DNA of 64,000 bases from Gordonia alkanivorans NBRC 16433 (GCF_000225505.1 NZ_BACI01000033.1:78487-142486); one strand, 5' to 3'. Positions 16,567 to 28,892 are shown, counted from the first letter of the stretch. Numbers and translations are program-made. Notes: generated by a model from the sequence alone, not told the origin.

Positions 16567-16614
16567 GGAAGGCCGCGACGATTCGCTGAGGGGAGTGAAT
16601 CGTCGCGGCCTTCC
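16567..16614. terminator. Long perfect hairpin, probable bidirectional terminator
   Basis: An 18-bp perfect inverted repeat: GGAAGGCCGCGACGATTC (16567-16584) and GAATCGTCGCGGCCTTCC (16597-16614), with a 12-base loop. It separates phoH2 (plus) from the minus-strand micropeptide gene, so it can end both transcripts. No clear U-run follows on the plus strand. Confidence 0.75.
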
Positions 16615-16689
16615 GTCACGGTGGCCCACTGCTGAGTCTGCTGCTCTCGCAACGGATTTCTCGGTGGTGGGCCGGTCTCAGGGGTCGGG

Positions 16690-16776
16690 TCAGGCGGCGG
16701 TGCCGCCGAGGTCGCTGAGCGCGTTGAGCAGGTCGACGAGTGCGGTGAGGACTTCGATGTTCTCGAGGGAACCCAT
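16690..16776 (-). CDS. 28-residue amphipathic micropeptide
   Basis: ATG at 16776-16774 is preceded on the minus strand by AAAGGAG (16787-16781), about four bases from the start. The product begins MGSLENIEVLTALVDLLNAL and ends SDLGGTAA, with stop at 16690. It is an acidic, Leu-rich, probably amphipathic helix without a signal peptide. Size and pattern recall the tiny helical PorA/PorH porins of Corynebacterium, but this is a resemblance of style, not of alignable sequence. It has its own AT-rich upstream region (16800-16960) and a terminator below, so it looks like a separate transcription unit. Function unknown. Confidence 0.55.
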   Translation of the reverse strand: MGSLENIEVLTALVDLLNALSDLGGTAA

Positions 16777-16799
16777 TTCTCTCCTTTGTCGGTGACTTT

Positions 16800-17085
16800 C
16801 CGTTCGGCGAGGTCGCTGCTCGATCAACGCCGTTACCGACGCTAACGATTATGTTTCGTTTCCGCAAAGAAAAGGTCGGTGAATTCTGCGTGCCCGCAAC
16901 GCGTCAACGCATTTTCGGGCCGTTGTCCTGCGCGTCGAACAATGGATCATTTCCGATTTTCCTTCGACAATCGACGGGTGATCCGGCGGTCGCGGACAGT
17001 CGGGCGGGTCGGAGCGCTTGATCCGATCCTCACTGCACCGTGACCATCACGTGACTTACGGGGTCTTGCGCGCTGTCACACTGTT
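16800..17085. other. AT-richer intergenic region with probable promoters
   Basis: No protein frame with a coding signature. The stretch 16840-16960 is clearly less GC-rich than its surroundings. On the minus strand CATAAT near 16850 with upstream TTTGCG could be a promoter for the 28-residue peptide. Plus-strand promoter signals for the YkuD gene should lie at 17040-17085, but none is clear. Confidence 0.4.
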
Positions 17086-18069
17086 GTGGTGCTGAAGTTA
17101 CTGATGAGGCGAATGAGACTGCTGGGACTATTGGTGATTGCGGTGCTGGCCGCGTGCGCTGGTGGTGCGGGTCAGGCCCTCGCCGATCCGGAGACGACGA
17201 CACCGATCACGCCACCGACCACCCCGGGCAGCCCGTCGCTGCCGGGAATGGGGGAGGGCCTCGGCATCCCACTGCTCGACGAGGTGCTCAACCAACTGTC
17301 GGGCGACAACGGTTCCGCGGATGCGCCCGGCGGCGTCGGGGGCGCCGGGGGCCCGACCGGTCAGATGATCGTCGTGACCGCGCCCAAGGCGTCGGACACC
17401 ACCGCCACGCTCACGGCCTTCGAGAAGGGGAACGACGGCAGTTGGAAGCCGGTCCCCGGTCTCGGCCCGACCAAGGCATTCCTCGGCTCCCTGGGGATGG
17501 GCGAGCCGCAGGACAACGTGCCCCGCACCCCGGAGGGAACGTTCCCGCTCGACCAGGCCTTCGGTCGCCAGGAGAATCCGGGCACCAAGATGCCTTACCT
17601 CAAGGTCGATACGCAGGACTGGTGGGATTCCGATCCCAAGTCGCCGACCTACAACACCCACGTGCGTCAGCCCCAGAGTCCCGGTGGTGACAGCGAGAAC
17701 CTGTACAACTCGGGTCCCGTCTACGACTACGCGGTCAACATCGCGCACAATCCGCAGCGCACGCCCGGCAAGGCGACGGCGATGTTCCTGCATGTGACCA
17801 ACGACCAGCCGACGCTGGGCTGCGTCGCCATCGAGCGCGAGCTGATGAAGAAGATCCTCGTCTGGCTCGACCCCGCGAAGAGCCCGAAGATCACGATCGG
17901 CGTCAATCAGGGTGCGCCGACCGGCGAGGCGCCCGGAGCAACCCCTCAGACAACTCCGGGTGCCACGCCGTCGACTCCCGACGTGCCGGCCGCCGACATG
18001 CTGACCGGACTGCTCTCGCAGCTGGTCGGTGCGGTTCCCGCCCTGTTCGGGCAGTTCACGGGTCGCTGA
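17086..18069 (+). CDS. Exported YkuD-like (L,D-transpeptidase-type) protein
   Basis: Cell-envelope protein with a YkuD-like catalytic region. The N-terminus has MRRMR then a hydrophobic core; both a lipobox-like VLAAC (Cys24) and a signal peptidase I-like site after QALA are visible, so lipoprotein or secreted is unresolved. A low-complexity Pro/Thr/Gly linker follows. The catalytic segment has His236 and Cys246 in FLHVTNDQPTLGCVAI. Classical L,D-transpeptidases have SHGCxR; this TLGC form belongs to a divergent subgroup, so peptidoglycan cross-linking is inferred only. A Thr/Pro-rich tail ends the 327 residues. Alternative starts are ATG 17104 and 17113. Confidence 0.75.
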   Translation: MVLKLLMRRMRLLGLLVIAVLAACAGGAGQALADPETTTPITPPTTPGSPSLPGMGEGLGIPLLDEVLNQLSGDNGSADAPGGVGGAGGPTGQMIVVTAPKASDTTATLTAFEKGNDGSWKPVPGLGPTKAFLGSLGMGEPQDNVPRTPEGTFPLDQAFGRQENPGTKMPYLKVDTQDWWDSDPKSPTYNTHVRQPQSPGGDSENLYNSGPVYDYAVNIAHNPQRTPGKATAMFLHVTNDQPTLGCVAIERELMKKILVWLDPAKSPKITIGVNQGAPTGEAPGATPQTTPGATPSTPDVPAADMLTGLLSQLVGAVPALFGQFTGR

Positions 18070-18263
18070 TCTCGGAGCGAGCGTGCCGGCAGGCGGGGCA
18101 GAAGGTCTCCTCGACCCCGATGTGCCAGCCGTTGACCCTTGGCCCACTGATCCCGATCGGGCTCGGCGAGTGGTCGTCGTAGGACGAAGCTGCGCCCGCA
18201 GCTGTCGCAGTTCCGGTCGGCCGAACCCTCGGTTTCGGCGAACAGCGGAGATATGACTGTCAT
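18056..18263 (-). pseudogene. Small zinc-ribbon protein gene broken by a frameshift
   Basis: From ATG 18263 the frame reads MTVISPLFAETEGSADR then NCDSCGRSFVLRRPLAEP, with a CxxC knuckle. Further on, a shift by one base continues as PIGISGPRVNGWHIG then VEETFCPACRHARSEISDP and stops at 18056-18058, giving the second CxxC. The two halves make a sensible four-Cys zinc ribbon of about 68 residues, whereas the unshifted frame runs on into noise. The crossover lies near 18155-18165. It could be a real frameshift mutation or a sequencing error. The 3' end overlaps the convergent YkuD gene by 14 bp. The upstream neighbour on the same strand is the universal stress protein gene. Confidence 0.55.
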
Positions 18264-18408
18264 GGCGGTGGACCTCTGGTGCTCGCTGTGTCGAATCGGT
18301 CCCGTCGGTTCGTCGGCGGACTCGGACGAGCGACCACCTCAGTGTCACCGGGTGTGACGTAGATCTCATAGGGCCGAATGGCACATGGTTCGGCGGACCG
18401 AGTGCAGG

Positions 18409-19284
18409 TCAGCGGTCGCGGGGTACCACCATCACCGGGCCTCGGGCCGAACGCAGGACCGAGAGGCTCGTCGAGCCCAGTCTCATGGCCGCGAAACCGC
18501 CGCGACCGCGCGCGCCCACGACGAGCAGTTGCGCAGCCTGGGCGTGGTCGAGCAAGGCGCGGGCAGGGCGGTCCCTGGTCACGGCACAGCGGACGGTGAC
18601 CTGCGGATATCGGCGGCGCACCTCGTCGAGTTCGGCGTCGAGCCAGGCGTCGGCGCGGCTGCGGCGGCTCGGCCACTCGGACATCGTGCACGGCACGGAC
18701 ATGTCGGCGACATCGGTGTCGCACCAGGCGTGGACGACGGTGACCGGGACGCCGCGCAGGTCGGCCGCGGCGAACGCGGCGTCGACGGCGACTCGACCGC
18801 CCGGGGAGCCGTCGGTGCCGACCGCGATGCTCGCCTGGGACCAGTTCGACGTGGAGTCCCGGACGACCGTCAGCGGACATCTGCAGTGCTCGGCGAGTGC
18901 GGTGGTGATCGTGCCGAGGGCCACGCGGTGACCGGCCATGTGCCCGCGGTTGCCGACTACGAGCAGTCGGGCTCGATCCGATGCCTCGAGCAGGGCGGTG
19001 ACCGGCGGGGAGTCGACGACCTGGGTCGTGATCTTCAGCGGGTCGGTTGAGTCGCTCGAGTCCTCGGCGACGCGGCGTGCCTCCGCCAGGGCGCGTTCGC
19101 ATCGGGCTCGTAGCGGTTCGAGGACGTACGGATCGTCCGCCGAGAGATTCGCCGACGCGATCATCTCGATCTCCGACCGATGGAGGGCGGCGTCGCGCGC
19201 GGCCCAGCGGGCGGCGGCGCGGGCGGTGGCAGACCCGTCGACGCCGACGACGACAGGTCCGTCGGTGAATCTGGATGCGGTCAC
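18409..19284 (-). CDS. Universal stress protein, two UspA domains
   Basis: Tandem UspA-domain protein of the mycobacterial type (about 290 aa), many of which belong to the hypoxia/dormancy regulon. Domain 1 (about 1-140) has VVVGVDGSATARAA and the ATP-binding VVGNRGHMAGHRVALGT; domain 2 (about 145-290) has IAVGTDGSPGGRVAV and VVGARGRGGFAAMRLGST, both with the GxRGxG-type nucleotide loop. The start is GTG 19284 (VTASRFTDGP), which has AGGGGGA upstream; the longer frame to 19413 is unsupported. Its place beside devR and a DosR-like site at 19375-19394 suggest control by DevR. Confidence 0.9.
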   Translation of the reverse strand: MTASRFTDGPVVVGVDGSATARAAARWAARDAALHRSEIEMIASANLSADDPYVLEPLRARCERALAEARRVAEDSSDSTDPLKITTQVVDSPPVTALLEASDRARLLVVGNRGHMAGHRVALGTITTALAEHCRCPLTVVRDSTSNWSQASIAVGTDGSPGGRVAVDAAFAAADLRGVPVTVVHAWCDTDVADMSVPCTMSEWPSRRSRADAWLDAELDEVRRRYPQVTVRCAVTRDRPARALLDHAQAAQLLVVGARGRGGFAAMRLGSTSLSVLRSARGPVMVVPRDR

Positions 19285-19374
19285 ACGGCAGTCCCCCTGG
19301 AGGTCCACGCATCGGGTGCCGGGGTGCCGGCATCGCCCGTGTAATCCAGTAGATGCCCCGGCGAGGGGTGAGTC

Positions 19375-19394
19375 ACCGGGTAAAGAGTCCCGTT
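19375..19394 (-). promoter_or_regulatory. Candidate DevR/DosR box upstream of the stress protein gene
   Basis: On the minus strand the sequence AACGGGACTCTTTACCCGGT matches the 5' half of the DosR consensus (TTSGGGACTWWAGTCCCSAA) well and the 3' half partly. It sits about 90 bp upstream of the GTG at 19284, a suitable position for activation. Confidence 0.4.
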
Positions 19395-19467
19395 GGATGG
19401 GGACCAATGACACGTGTCGTGCTCTAACCCGCGGGATATGGTACGCGAATCACTCGCGAGCCTCGAC

Positions 19468-20115
19468 TCAGTGCGCGTGACCCCGTCGCGCCGCTTTGGT
19501 GGCGTACACCGCCGCCTGCGTACGGCGCTCCATGCCGAGTTTGCCCAGCAGCCGGGACACGTAGTTCTTCACGGTCTTCTCCGCGAGATGCATCCGGGCG
19601 GCGATCTGCCGATTGGTCAGGCCCTCGCCGAGGAGGGCGAGCAGGGTGCTCTCCTGCTCGCTCAATCCGTCGCCGGGCTTTTCCTCTTTCTCGCGTTGGG
19701 TGCGCAACCGGTCCATCAGGGCTGCGGCCGCGCGGTTGTCGAGCAACGACCGTCCGGCGCCGACATCGGTGATGGCGCGGGCGAGTTCCATGCCGGTGAT
19801 GTCCTTGATGACGTACCCGCTGGCGCCGGCGAGGATCGCGTCCATCATGGCCTCGTCGTCGGTCATCGAGGTCAGGATCAGGCAGCGCAACCCGTCGACT
19901 CGGCTGAGCAAGTCGCGGCACAGTTCGATCCCGTTGCCGTCGGGTAGGCGGACGTCGAGGACCGCGACGTCCGGTTGCACGGTCGGTATGCGGGCGAGGG
20001 CCTGCGCGCAGGTCGCGGCCTCGCCGACGACCCGGACGTTGTCATCGTGGTCCAGGAGTTCGACGAGACCCCGCCGGACGATCTCGTGGTCATCGACGAG
20101 GAAAACCGAGAACAT
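19468..20115 (-). CDS. devR: DevR/DosR-type NarL/LuxR response regulator
   Basis: Hypoxia/NO/CO-responsive activator. The receiver domain (1-120) has [15 protein letters not shown], the phospho-acceptor Asp54 in [20 protein letters not shown] and GASGYVIKD. The C-terminal LuxR helix-turn-helix reads [20 protein letters not shown] then [18 protein letters not shown]. It is very close to M. tuberculosis DevR, and starting at ATG 20115 ([11 protein letters not shown]) gives the same Asp54 numbering; this ATG has GGAGGGAGG upstream, whereas GTG 20124 would start just 3 nt after the SD. Unlike in M. tuberculosis, where devR and devS form an operon, the kinase gene is divergent. Confidence 0.95.
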   Translation of the reverse strand: MFSVFLVDDHEIVRRGLVELLDHDDNVRVVGEAATCAQALARIPTVQPDVAVLDVRLPDGNGIELCRDLLSRVDGLRCLILTSMTDDEAMMDAILAGASGYVIKDITGMELARAITDVGAGRSLLDNRAAAALMDRLRTQREKEEKPGDGLSEQESTLLALLGEGLTNRQIAARMHLAEKTVKNYVSRLLGKLGMERRTQAAVYATKAARRGHAH

Positions 20116-20160
20116 CGGCCACACCTCCCTCCGGCGCAGGTGCCGTGAGACGAATTGTAG

Positions 20161-22089
<1,929 letters not shown>

Positions 22090-22117
22090 GGAGACAGCGC
22101 TGCCGGGTGAGGACGGT

Positions 22118-22282
22118 TCACGGACCGGTGCCCGGTTCGGCCGGCAGTCGCCAGGCCGAGGTCCGTTCGGTCACCCATGCCACGGCCTGCACTCCTGAAA
22201 GGAGGCCGAAGAGCACGATGAGCCAGATGGACAGGCCGACGAGCGCGCAGACCGCGAAGGCTGCGAGGAAAACGACGAGCAC
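22118..22282 (-). CDS. Small membrane protein (54 aa, possibly 59)
   Basis: A minus-strand frame from 22297 to stop 22118-22120 encodes a clear hydrophobic hairpin: LVVFLAAFAVCALVGLSIWL then IVLFGLLSGVQAVAWVTERT, ending in a polar tail SAWRLPAEPGTGP. The first classical start is GTG 22282. An excellent GGGAGGTGA, however, sits nine bases before an ATC codon at 22297, so initiation at ATC is possible. Two transmembrane helices are predicted by eye. It lies between devS (convergent) and the LmbE gene. A GGGGACTCTCCCGGG element at 22325-22339 could be a DevR site. Function unknown. Confidence 0.6.
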   Translation of the reverse strand: MLVVFLAAFAVCALVGLSIWLIVLFGLLSGVQAVAWVTERTSAWRLPAEPGTGP

Positions 22283-22449
22283 ACCGGTGAGCGTGATGAC
22301 CGGTCACCTCCCGACTGTCTCGGAGGGGACTCTCCCGGGCGTTCGAGAGACTGACCCCCCTACCTTCTCGTGTCGACGGCGTTTCCGGGAGGGCCCAAGG
22401 TCACAAGTCGACAGGGCCAACCTCGGGACCCTGCTGGTGTCCGGGCCGG

Positions 22450-23133
22450 TCAGCGGGTTCGCTTGAGCTCGAACCCGGCGACCCGTACGTCGTCCCGTGG
22501 CGCGGTCGCCCGGTCGATCTGGGCGCGGGCCTGATCGAGGACGGGCGTATCCGGGTCGAGGACCGACAGGTAGCGGTCGTGCGCGGCGAGGGACCGGACG
22601 GCCACTTCGAACTGCGCGTCGACGTCGACCGCATGGGTTGCCGCCGGCCCGTTCTCGAACAGCCACGCCGGAACCTCGCCGGAATGGGCCGTCAAGGCGT
22701 CGTAGGCGTCGAGCACCGCCGCGGCGAACTCCATGTGGTCGCGCTGGTTCGGTTGGCCGGGCGCCCACTCCGGTCCGCCGTAGAGCGACAGGATGACCTG
22801 CGGCGCAATGCGTTCGACGGTCTCGGTGATCTTCGCGCGCAGTTCGGGGGTGTTGCGGATGTCGCTGTCGGGGAAACCCCAGAACTCCACCTCGTCGACC
22901 CCGACGATCTTCGCCGACGCACGCTGTTCGGCTTCCCGGAGTGGGCCGCATTCCGCCGGTGTCATGCCCTCGATCCCGCGTTCGCCGCTGGAGGCGAGCG
23001 CGTAGACCACACGCTTGCCCTCGCCGGTCCAGCGCGCGACCGCGGCGGCCATGCCGTACTCCGGGTCGTCGGGATGGGCGACGAGGACGAGCGCTGTCTG
23101 CCAGTCCGTGGGGAAGGGCTCCGGTGAGGTCAT
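22450..23133 (-). CDS. LmbE/PIG-L family N-acetylglucosaminyl deacetylase-like protein
   Basis: Zinc deacetylase of the LmbE (MshB/Mca-like) family. The metal motif is near the N-terminus: VLVAHPDDPEYG (HPDD, with an unusual Pro-Glu following), then ASSGERGIEG, WGFPDSDIRNT and a distal His in NQRDHMEFAAAV as the third ligand. At 228 aa it is shorter than MshB or Mca and more like the general LmbE proteins; the substrate could be a sugar or small amide. Start ATG 23133 (MTSPEPFPTDWQTALVLVAH). It ends about 170 bp from the small membrane protein and follows fumC by 13 bp on the same strand, so it may be cotranscribed. Confidence 0.88.
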   Translation of the reverse strand: MTSPEPFPTDWQTALVLVAHPDDPEYGMAAAVARWTGEGKRVVYALASSGERGIEGMTPAECGPLREAEQRASAKIVGVDEVEFWGFPDSDIRNTPELRAKITETVERIAPQVILSLYGGPEWAPGQPNQRDHMEFAAAVLDAYDALTAHSGEVPAWLFENGPAATHAVDVDAQFEVAVRSLAAHDRYLSVLDPDTPVLDQARAQIDRATAPRDDVRVAGFELKRTR

Positions 23134-23146
23134 GACCAGACGGTAC

Positions 23147-24559
23147 TCAGCGTTCCCGGTCGAGGTTGGCCATCTTGAGCACATCGAGACGTGCGTCGAG
23201 TTCCTCCTCGCTGAGCTTGTCGCCCACGAGGCCGCGATCGATGACGGTCTGCCGGATCGTCTTGCCCTCCTTGAGCGCCTGCTTGGCGACCGCGGCGGCC
23301 TCCTCGTAGCCGATCGCGCTGTTCAGCGGTGTGACGATCGACGGGGAGCTCTCGGCGAGGGTGCGGAGGCGATCGACGTTGGCCTCCAACCCGGAGATGC
23401 AGCGGTCGGCGAACAGCCGGGACACGTTGGCCAGCAACTTGAGTGACTCGAGCACGTTACGGGCCATCATCGGGATGTAGACGTTGAGCTCGAAGGCGCC
23501 GTTGCCGCCGCCCCAGGTGACCGCCGCGTCGTTGCCGACGACCTGCGCGGCGACCTGCGTGACCGCTTCGGGCAGAACGGGATTGACCTTGCCCGGCATG
23601 ATCGAGCTGCCCGGCTGGAGGTCGGGGAGCAGGATCTCGCCCAGGCCGGTCAGCGGTCCCGAGCCCATCCACCGGACGTCGTTGGCGATCTTGGTGAGCG
23701 ATACCGCGATCGTCTTCAGCTGCCCGGACAGTTCGACGAGGCCGTCGCGGGCGGCCTGCGCCTCGAAGTTGTCCTTGGCGAGGGAGAGTTCCTCGACGCC
23801 GGTGCGGCGGACGAGTTCGGCGACCACCTTGGTGCCGAACCCGGCCGGGGCGTTGAGCCCGGTGCCGACCGCGGTGCCGCCGATGGGCAGTTCGCCGACA
23901 CGCGGGAGGGTCGCGGTGACGCGCTCGATGCCCGCCTCGACCTGCCGTGCGTATCCGGCGAATTCCTGACCCAGGGTCACCGGCACCGCGTCCATCAGGT
24001 GGGTGCGGCCGCTCTTGACGACGTCACGCCACTCGGTCGCTTTGTCCGCCAGGGACTTCCGGAGATGCTCGAGTGCCGGGACGAGATCGGTGACGACCGC
24101 CTCGGTCGCCGCGACATGGGTGGCGGTGGGGAAGGTGTCGTTCGACGACTGCGACATGTTGACGTGATCGTTGGGGTGCACGTCGACGCCGTTGGCCTTC
24201 GCGATCGACGCGATGACCTCGTTGGTGTTCATGTTCGAACTCGTGCCCGATCCGGTCTGGAAGACGTCGATCGGGAACTGGTCGTCGTGTTTGCCGTCGG
24301 CGATCTCGGTGGCCGCCGCGATGATCGCGTCGGCCCGCTCCGCGTCGAGCAGTCCGAGATCGGAGTTGACCGTGGCACAGGCCGCCTTCAACAGGCCCAT
24401 CGCGCGGATCTGCGTCCGTTCCAGCGGGCGGTGGCTGATGGGGAAGTTCTCCACCGCGCGCTGGGTCTGGGCGCGCCACAGAGCATCGATGGGGACCTGC
24501 ACCTCGCCCATCGTGTCGTGCTCGGTGCGGAATTCCTGCTTGCCCTGTGCCTGGGTCAT
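23147..24559 (-). CDS. fumC: Class II fumarate hydratase
   Basis: Iron-independent, oxygen-stable fumarase of the TCA cycle, interconverting fumarate and malate. Signatures: [63 protein letters not shown] and the mobile loop [17 protein letters not shown] with the catalytic Ser. Length 470 aa. It starts eight bases after the stop of the class I fumarase gene, so the two are cotranscribed. In M. tuberculosis fumC is the only fumarase and directly follows glpX; here a class I enzyme lies between. Confidence 0.97.
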   Translation of the reverse strand: MTQAQGKQEFRTEHDTMGEVQVPIDALWRAQTQRAVENFPISHRPLERTQIRAMGLLKAACATVNSDLGLLDAERADAIIAAATEIADGKHDDQFPIDVFQTGSGTSSNMNTNEVIASIAKANGVDVHPNDHVNMSQSSNDTFPTATHVAATEAVVTDLVPALEHLRKSLADKATEWRDVVKSGRTHLMDAVPVTLGQEFAGYARQVEAGIERVTATLPRVGELPIGGTAVGTGLNAPAGFGTKVVAELVRRTGVEELSLAKDNFEAQAARDGLVELSGQLKTIAVSLTKIANDVRWMGSGPLTGLGEILLPDLQPGSSIMPGKVNPVLPEAVTQVAAQVVGNDAAVTWGGGNGAFELNVYIPMMARNVLESLKLLANVSRLFADRCISGLEANVDRLRTLAESSPSIVTPLNSAIGYEEAAAVAKQALKEGKTIRQTVIDRGLVGDKLSEEELDARLDVLKMANLDRER

Positions 24560-24566
24560 AGGTGTT

Positions 24567-26264
<1,698 letters not shown>

Positions 26265-26343
26265 GCACCGGATCGTATCGCCCCAGCAGAACGGCCCCAC
26301 GTCAGAGGTGACCGGACTCGTGAGGTGGATCACGGTCACGGCT

Positions 26344-26356
26344 CCCCGACGCGGGG
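26344..26356 (-). terminator. Short GC hairpin between glpX and fumA-type gene
   Basis: CCCCG (26344-26348) and CGGGG (26352-26356) around ACG form a 5-bp stem 27 bp after the glpX stop. It may reduce read-through into the fumarase genes. Short and without a U-run, so weak. Confidence 0.3.
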
Positions 26357-26382
26357 CCGGTGCTGGGTCTGAGACGAAGGTG

Positions 26383-27378
26383 TCAGAGATTGATGCGGGC
26401 GTACTCGCGCAGCTTCGCCGGCTTGTGGACGGCCTCGATGCGGCGGACGGTGCCCGACTTGGAGCGCATGACCAGCGAACGGGTCGTCGCACCGTTGGGG
26501 CGGTAGGTGACGCCGCGCAGCATGTCGCCGTTGGTCACGCCGGTCGCGCAGAAGAAGGAGTTCTCGCCGCTCACCAGGATGTCGTTGGTGAGGACGCGGT
26601 CGAGGTCGTGGCCGGCGTCGATGGCCTTCTGGCGCTCCTCGTCGTTGCGCGGCCACAGCTTGCCCTGGATCTCGCCGCCCATGCACTTCATCGCCACGGC
26701 GGTGATGATGCCCTCGGGGGTGCCGCCGACGCCCATGAGCATGTCGACGGTCGAGTAGTCGTCGGCGGCCGCGACCGCTCCGGCCACGTCGCCGTCGGAG
26801 ATGAGGCGGATCTTGGCGCCGGCCTGGCGGATCTCGCCGATGAGGTCGGCGTGACGGGGGCGATCGAGGACGATGACGGTCAGGTCGGCCACGTCGATGC
26901 CCTTGGCCTTGGCGACCGAGTTGATGTTCCACTCGACCGACTCGTTGATGTTGATGGCGCCCTTGGCGTCGGGACCGACGGCGATCTTGTCCATGTAGAA
27001 GACGGCCGAAGGGTCGTACATGGTGCCGCGCTCGCTGACCGCGATCACCGAGATCGAGTTGGGCCGGCCCTCGGCCATCAGGGTGGTGCCGTCGATGGGG
27101 TCGACCGCGACGTCGCAGTCGGGGCCCTCGCCGTTGCCGACCTCCTCGCCGTTGTACAGCATCGGCGCCTCGTCCTTCTCGCCCTCGCCGATCACGACGA
27201 CGCCGCGCATCGACACCGTCGAAAGGAGCTGACGCATCGCGTCGACCGCCGCGCCGTCGCCGCCGTTCTTGTCGCCGCGACCAACCCACCGGCCGGCAGC
27301 GAGTGCAGCCGACTCGGTCACGCGGACCAGTTCCATCGCGAGGTTGCGATCGGGTGCTTGGTGGCTGCTGGCTGTCAT
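26383..27378 (-). CDS. glpX: Class II fructose-1,6-bisphosphatase
   Basis: Gluconeogenic phosphatase converting fructose 1,6-bisphosphate to fructose 6-phosphate. GlpX marks: [35 protein letters not shown], the metal motif [36 protein letters not shown] and [11 protein letters not shown]. Length 331 aa, matching the mycobacterial GlpX (Rv1099c). Start ATG 27378. It is the first gene of a probable glpX-fumA-type-fumC run on the minus strand and is divergent from the DUF4245 gene. Confidence 0.96.
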   Translation of the reverse strand: MTASSHQAPDRNLAMELVRVTESAALAAGRWVGRGDKNGGDGAAVDAMRQLLSTVSMRGVVVIGEGEKDEAPMLYNGEEVGNGEGPDCDVAVDPIDGTTLMAEGRPNSISVIAVSERGTMYDPSAVFYMDKIAVGPDAKGAININESVEWNINSVAKAKGIDVADLTVIVLDRPRHADLIGEIRQAGAKIRLISDGDVAGAVAAADDYSTVDMLMGVGGTPEGIITAVAMKCMGGEIQGKLWPRNDEERQKAIDAGHDLDRVLTNDILVSGENSFFCATGVTNGDMLRGVTYRPNGATTRSLVMRSKSGTVRRIEAVHKPAKLREYARINL

Positions 27379-27522
27379 CGGCTTCGGCTCCTCAGGTGTG
27401 GCCCGGATCCCAGTGGGGCGCAGCCCTTGGGATCCGTGGGTGTGGCGGTGATCTCAGGGATCATCCTTGCATGTCACACCGGCCGTTCGGTGACTGACCC
27501 TGGTGGTGGGATACTCGGCCTC

Positions 27523-28098
27523 ATGGCAGACAAACCGCGCATTCTCATCAACGGCAAGGACATGTTCTGGTCGTTGGTGCCGCTGCTCGCGCTCATCGCG
27601 TTGGTGGCGATCGCGTCGGGGAATTGCTCGGTCGGACTGAACCAGGACCCGGCGGACAGCAAGGTGCCCGCGTTCGACGTGGTCACCGCATTGGACGCCG
27701 ACGCCCGACAGATGCCGTTCCCGATCCGCCGCCCGCCGACACCGGAGGGATGGAAGCCGAACTCCGGCTCGTCGGACGCGATCGAGGGACACCGGGTCAG
27801 CACGGTCGGCTGGCTCAGCGCGAGTAAGGCCTACGTGCAGCTGAGCCAGACCGACGCGTCGGAGGACCTGCTGGTGCCGTACCTCGGTGGCAGCGGGACC
27901 GACTACGGCGACGTCGGTGCAACCGGCACCCGCGAGGCGGGCGGCCGGCAATGGGTGACCTACGAGACCGCCGAGGGCAAGAAGTTCTGGATCACCGATT
28001 TCGGCAACGTGCGCGTGGGCGTGCTGTCCCGCGGACCCGACGCCGACATCGAGACGATCGCGGCGTCGGTGGCGACGCAGCAGCCGCTCGACGCCTGA
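27523..28098 (+). CDS. DUF4245 family membrane-anchored protein
   Basis: A 191-aa protein with a single N-terminal membrane anchor (about residues 13-36, FWSLVPLLALIALVAIASGN) and an extracytoplasmic domain with FPIRRPPTPEGWKPNSG and GWLSASKAYVQLSQT. It corresponds by position, opposite glpX, to Rv1100. The family is conserved in Actinobacteria and its function is unknown; the Cys in SGNCSVG is not in a lipobox context. Start ATG 27523. Divergent from glpX with about 144 bp between. Confidence 0.88.
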   Translation: MADKPRILINGKDMFWSLVPLLALIALVAIASGNCSVGLNQDPADSKVPAFDVVTALDADARQMPFPIRRPPTPEGWKPNSGSSDAIEGHRVSTVGWLSASKAYVQLSQTDASEDLLVPYLGGSGTDYGDVGATGTREAGGRQWVTYETAEGKKFWITDFGNVRVGVLSRGPDADIETIAASVATQQPLDA

Positions 28099-28132
28099 GC
28101 GCGGAGAACCGCCCGCGGAAAGCGCCGCTGAG

Positions 28133-28219
28133 AACCGCCCCCCAAGAGCACCCTCCAGAGAGTCTCCGACGACGATATGTCGTCGGCGCTTCTGCACAGG
28201 GTGCTGTCCAGGGGCGGTT
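28133..28219. other. Three-tier nested inverted repeat (structured RNA or terminator)
   Basis: Three nested stems stack around one centre: AACCGCCCC (28133-28141) with GGGGCGGTT (28211-28219), AGCACCCT (28147-28154) with AGGGTGCT (28198-28205), and CCGACGAC (28166-28173) with GTCGTCGG (28179-28186). All arms are perfect. It lies 35 bp after the DUF4245 stop and 94 bp before the next start. Larger than needed for a terminator, so a stable non-coding RNA or regulatory leader is possible. Confidence 0.55.
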
Positions 28220-28312
28220 TGCAGTTGCGAGGGCGAGAGTCGCGTGATCGAGTAGCCGACTACTCGCGAGATCTCCTGCGTCCGGTCATAGCGTCTGGTT
28301 CGGGAGGCGCTC

Positions 28313-28633
28313 ATGTCCGCGAGAATCTGGCACAGGTACATGTGGACACCGGCCTCGTCGCTGTCTGCCCACGCCGACGCATGGCTGTCGGTCGTGTGGG
28401 CACGGCTCGTTCTCGTCGCGGTTCTCGTCGCGCTGCTCGTGATCGTGGTCCCGGCGTACGGGGCCGGTGCGGCCGCTGCGACGACCGGCGGTCGGGTGAT
28501 CAGCGTGCCGTGTGCGCGCGTCGACTCGCCGGCCGACCGGCGGGAATCGCTGCTGGTCGTCGGTCATCGCGCCGCGGAGGGTCGATTCCACGCGACCACC
28601 ATCGACCGGCAGGCACTACTCGGATTCGGGTGA
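28313..28633 (+). CDS. Small single-pass membrane protein, unknown function
   Basis: A 106-aa frame from ATG 28313, with GGGAGG about six bases upstream. Residues about 32-56 form one hydrophobic segment (LVLVAVLVALLVIVVPAYGA), followed by a polar C-terminal part with VISVPCARVDSPADRRESLL. The stop abuts the convergent xseB stop with one base between, and the composition is protein-like rather than shadow-like. I do not recognise a family. It may be a conserved Mycobacteriales hypothetical. Confidence 0.6.
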   Translation: MSARIWHRYMWTPASSLSAHADAWLSVVWARLVLVAVLVALLVIVVPAYGAGAAAATTGGRVISVPCARVDSPADRRESLLVVGHRAAEGRFHATTIDRQALLGFG

Positions 28634-28634
28634 C

Positions 28635-28892
28635 CTACTCGTTGTCGTCCGGATCGGCCGAATTCTTCTGCGCGATCACGGTTTCGATGCGTTCACGCGC
28701 CCCGCGGAGGTGTTCCTCGCAGCGCGTCGCGAGCGCCTCGCCCCGCTCCCACAGGGCCAGCGAGGTGTCGAGATCGAGGCCGCCGTGCTCGAGCGTGCCG
28801 ACGATGTCGGCGAGCTCGTCGCGCGCCTCCTCGTAGCCGAGTTCGGCAACCGGCGTGTACTCCTCGCCGGTGTCGTCACTGTCGGTGCTCAC
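28635..28892 (-). CDS. xseB: Exodeoxyribonuclease VII small subunit
   Basis: Small subunit of the single-strand-specific exonuclease ExoVII. The core, [20 protein letters not shown] then [17 protein letters not shown] and [13 protein letters not shown], is the typical helical hairpin. 85 aa is normal. Start GTG 28892 overlaps the xseA stop by four bases, so it is translationally coupled to the large subunit. Confidence 0.95.
   Translation of the reverse strand: MSTDSDDTGEEYTPVAELGYEEARDELADIVGTLEHGGLDLDTSLALWERGEALATRCEEHLRGARERIETVIAQKNSADPDDNE

Noticed and set aside
18374..18393. DevR box downstream of the stress protein gene (CCGAA-N10-TTCGG)
   Set aside because: It lacks the GGGAC core and lies at the 3' end of the gene; more likely a weak hairpin.
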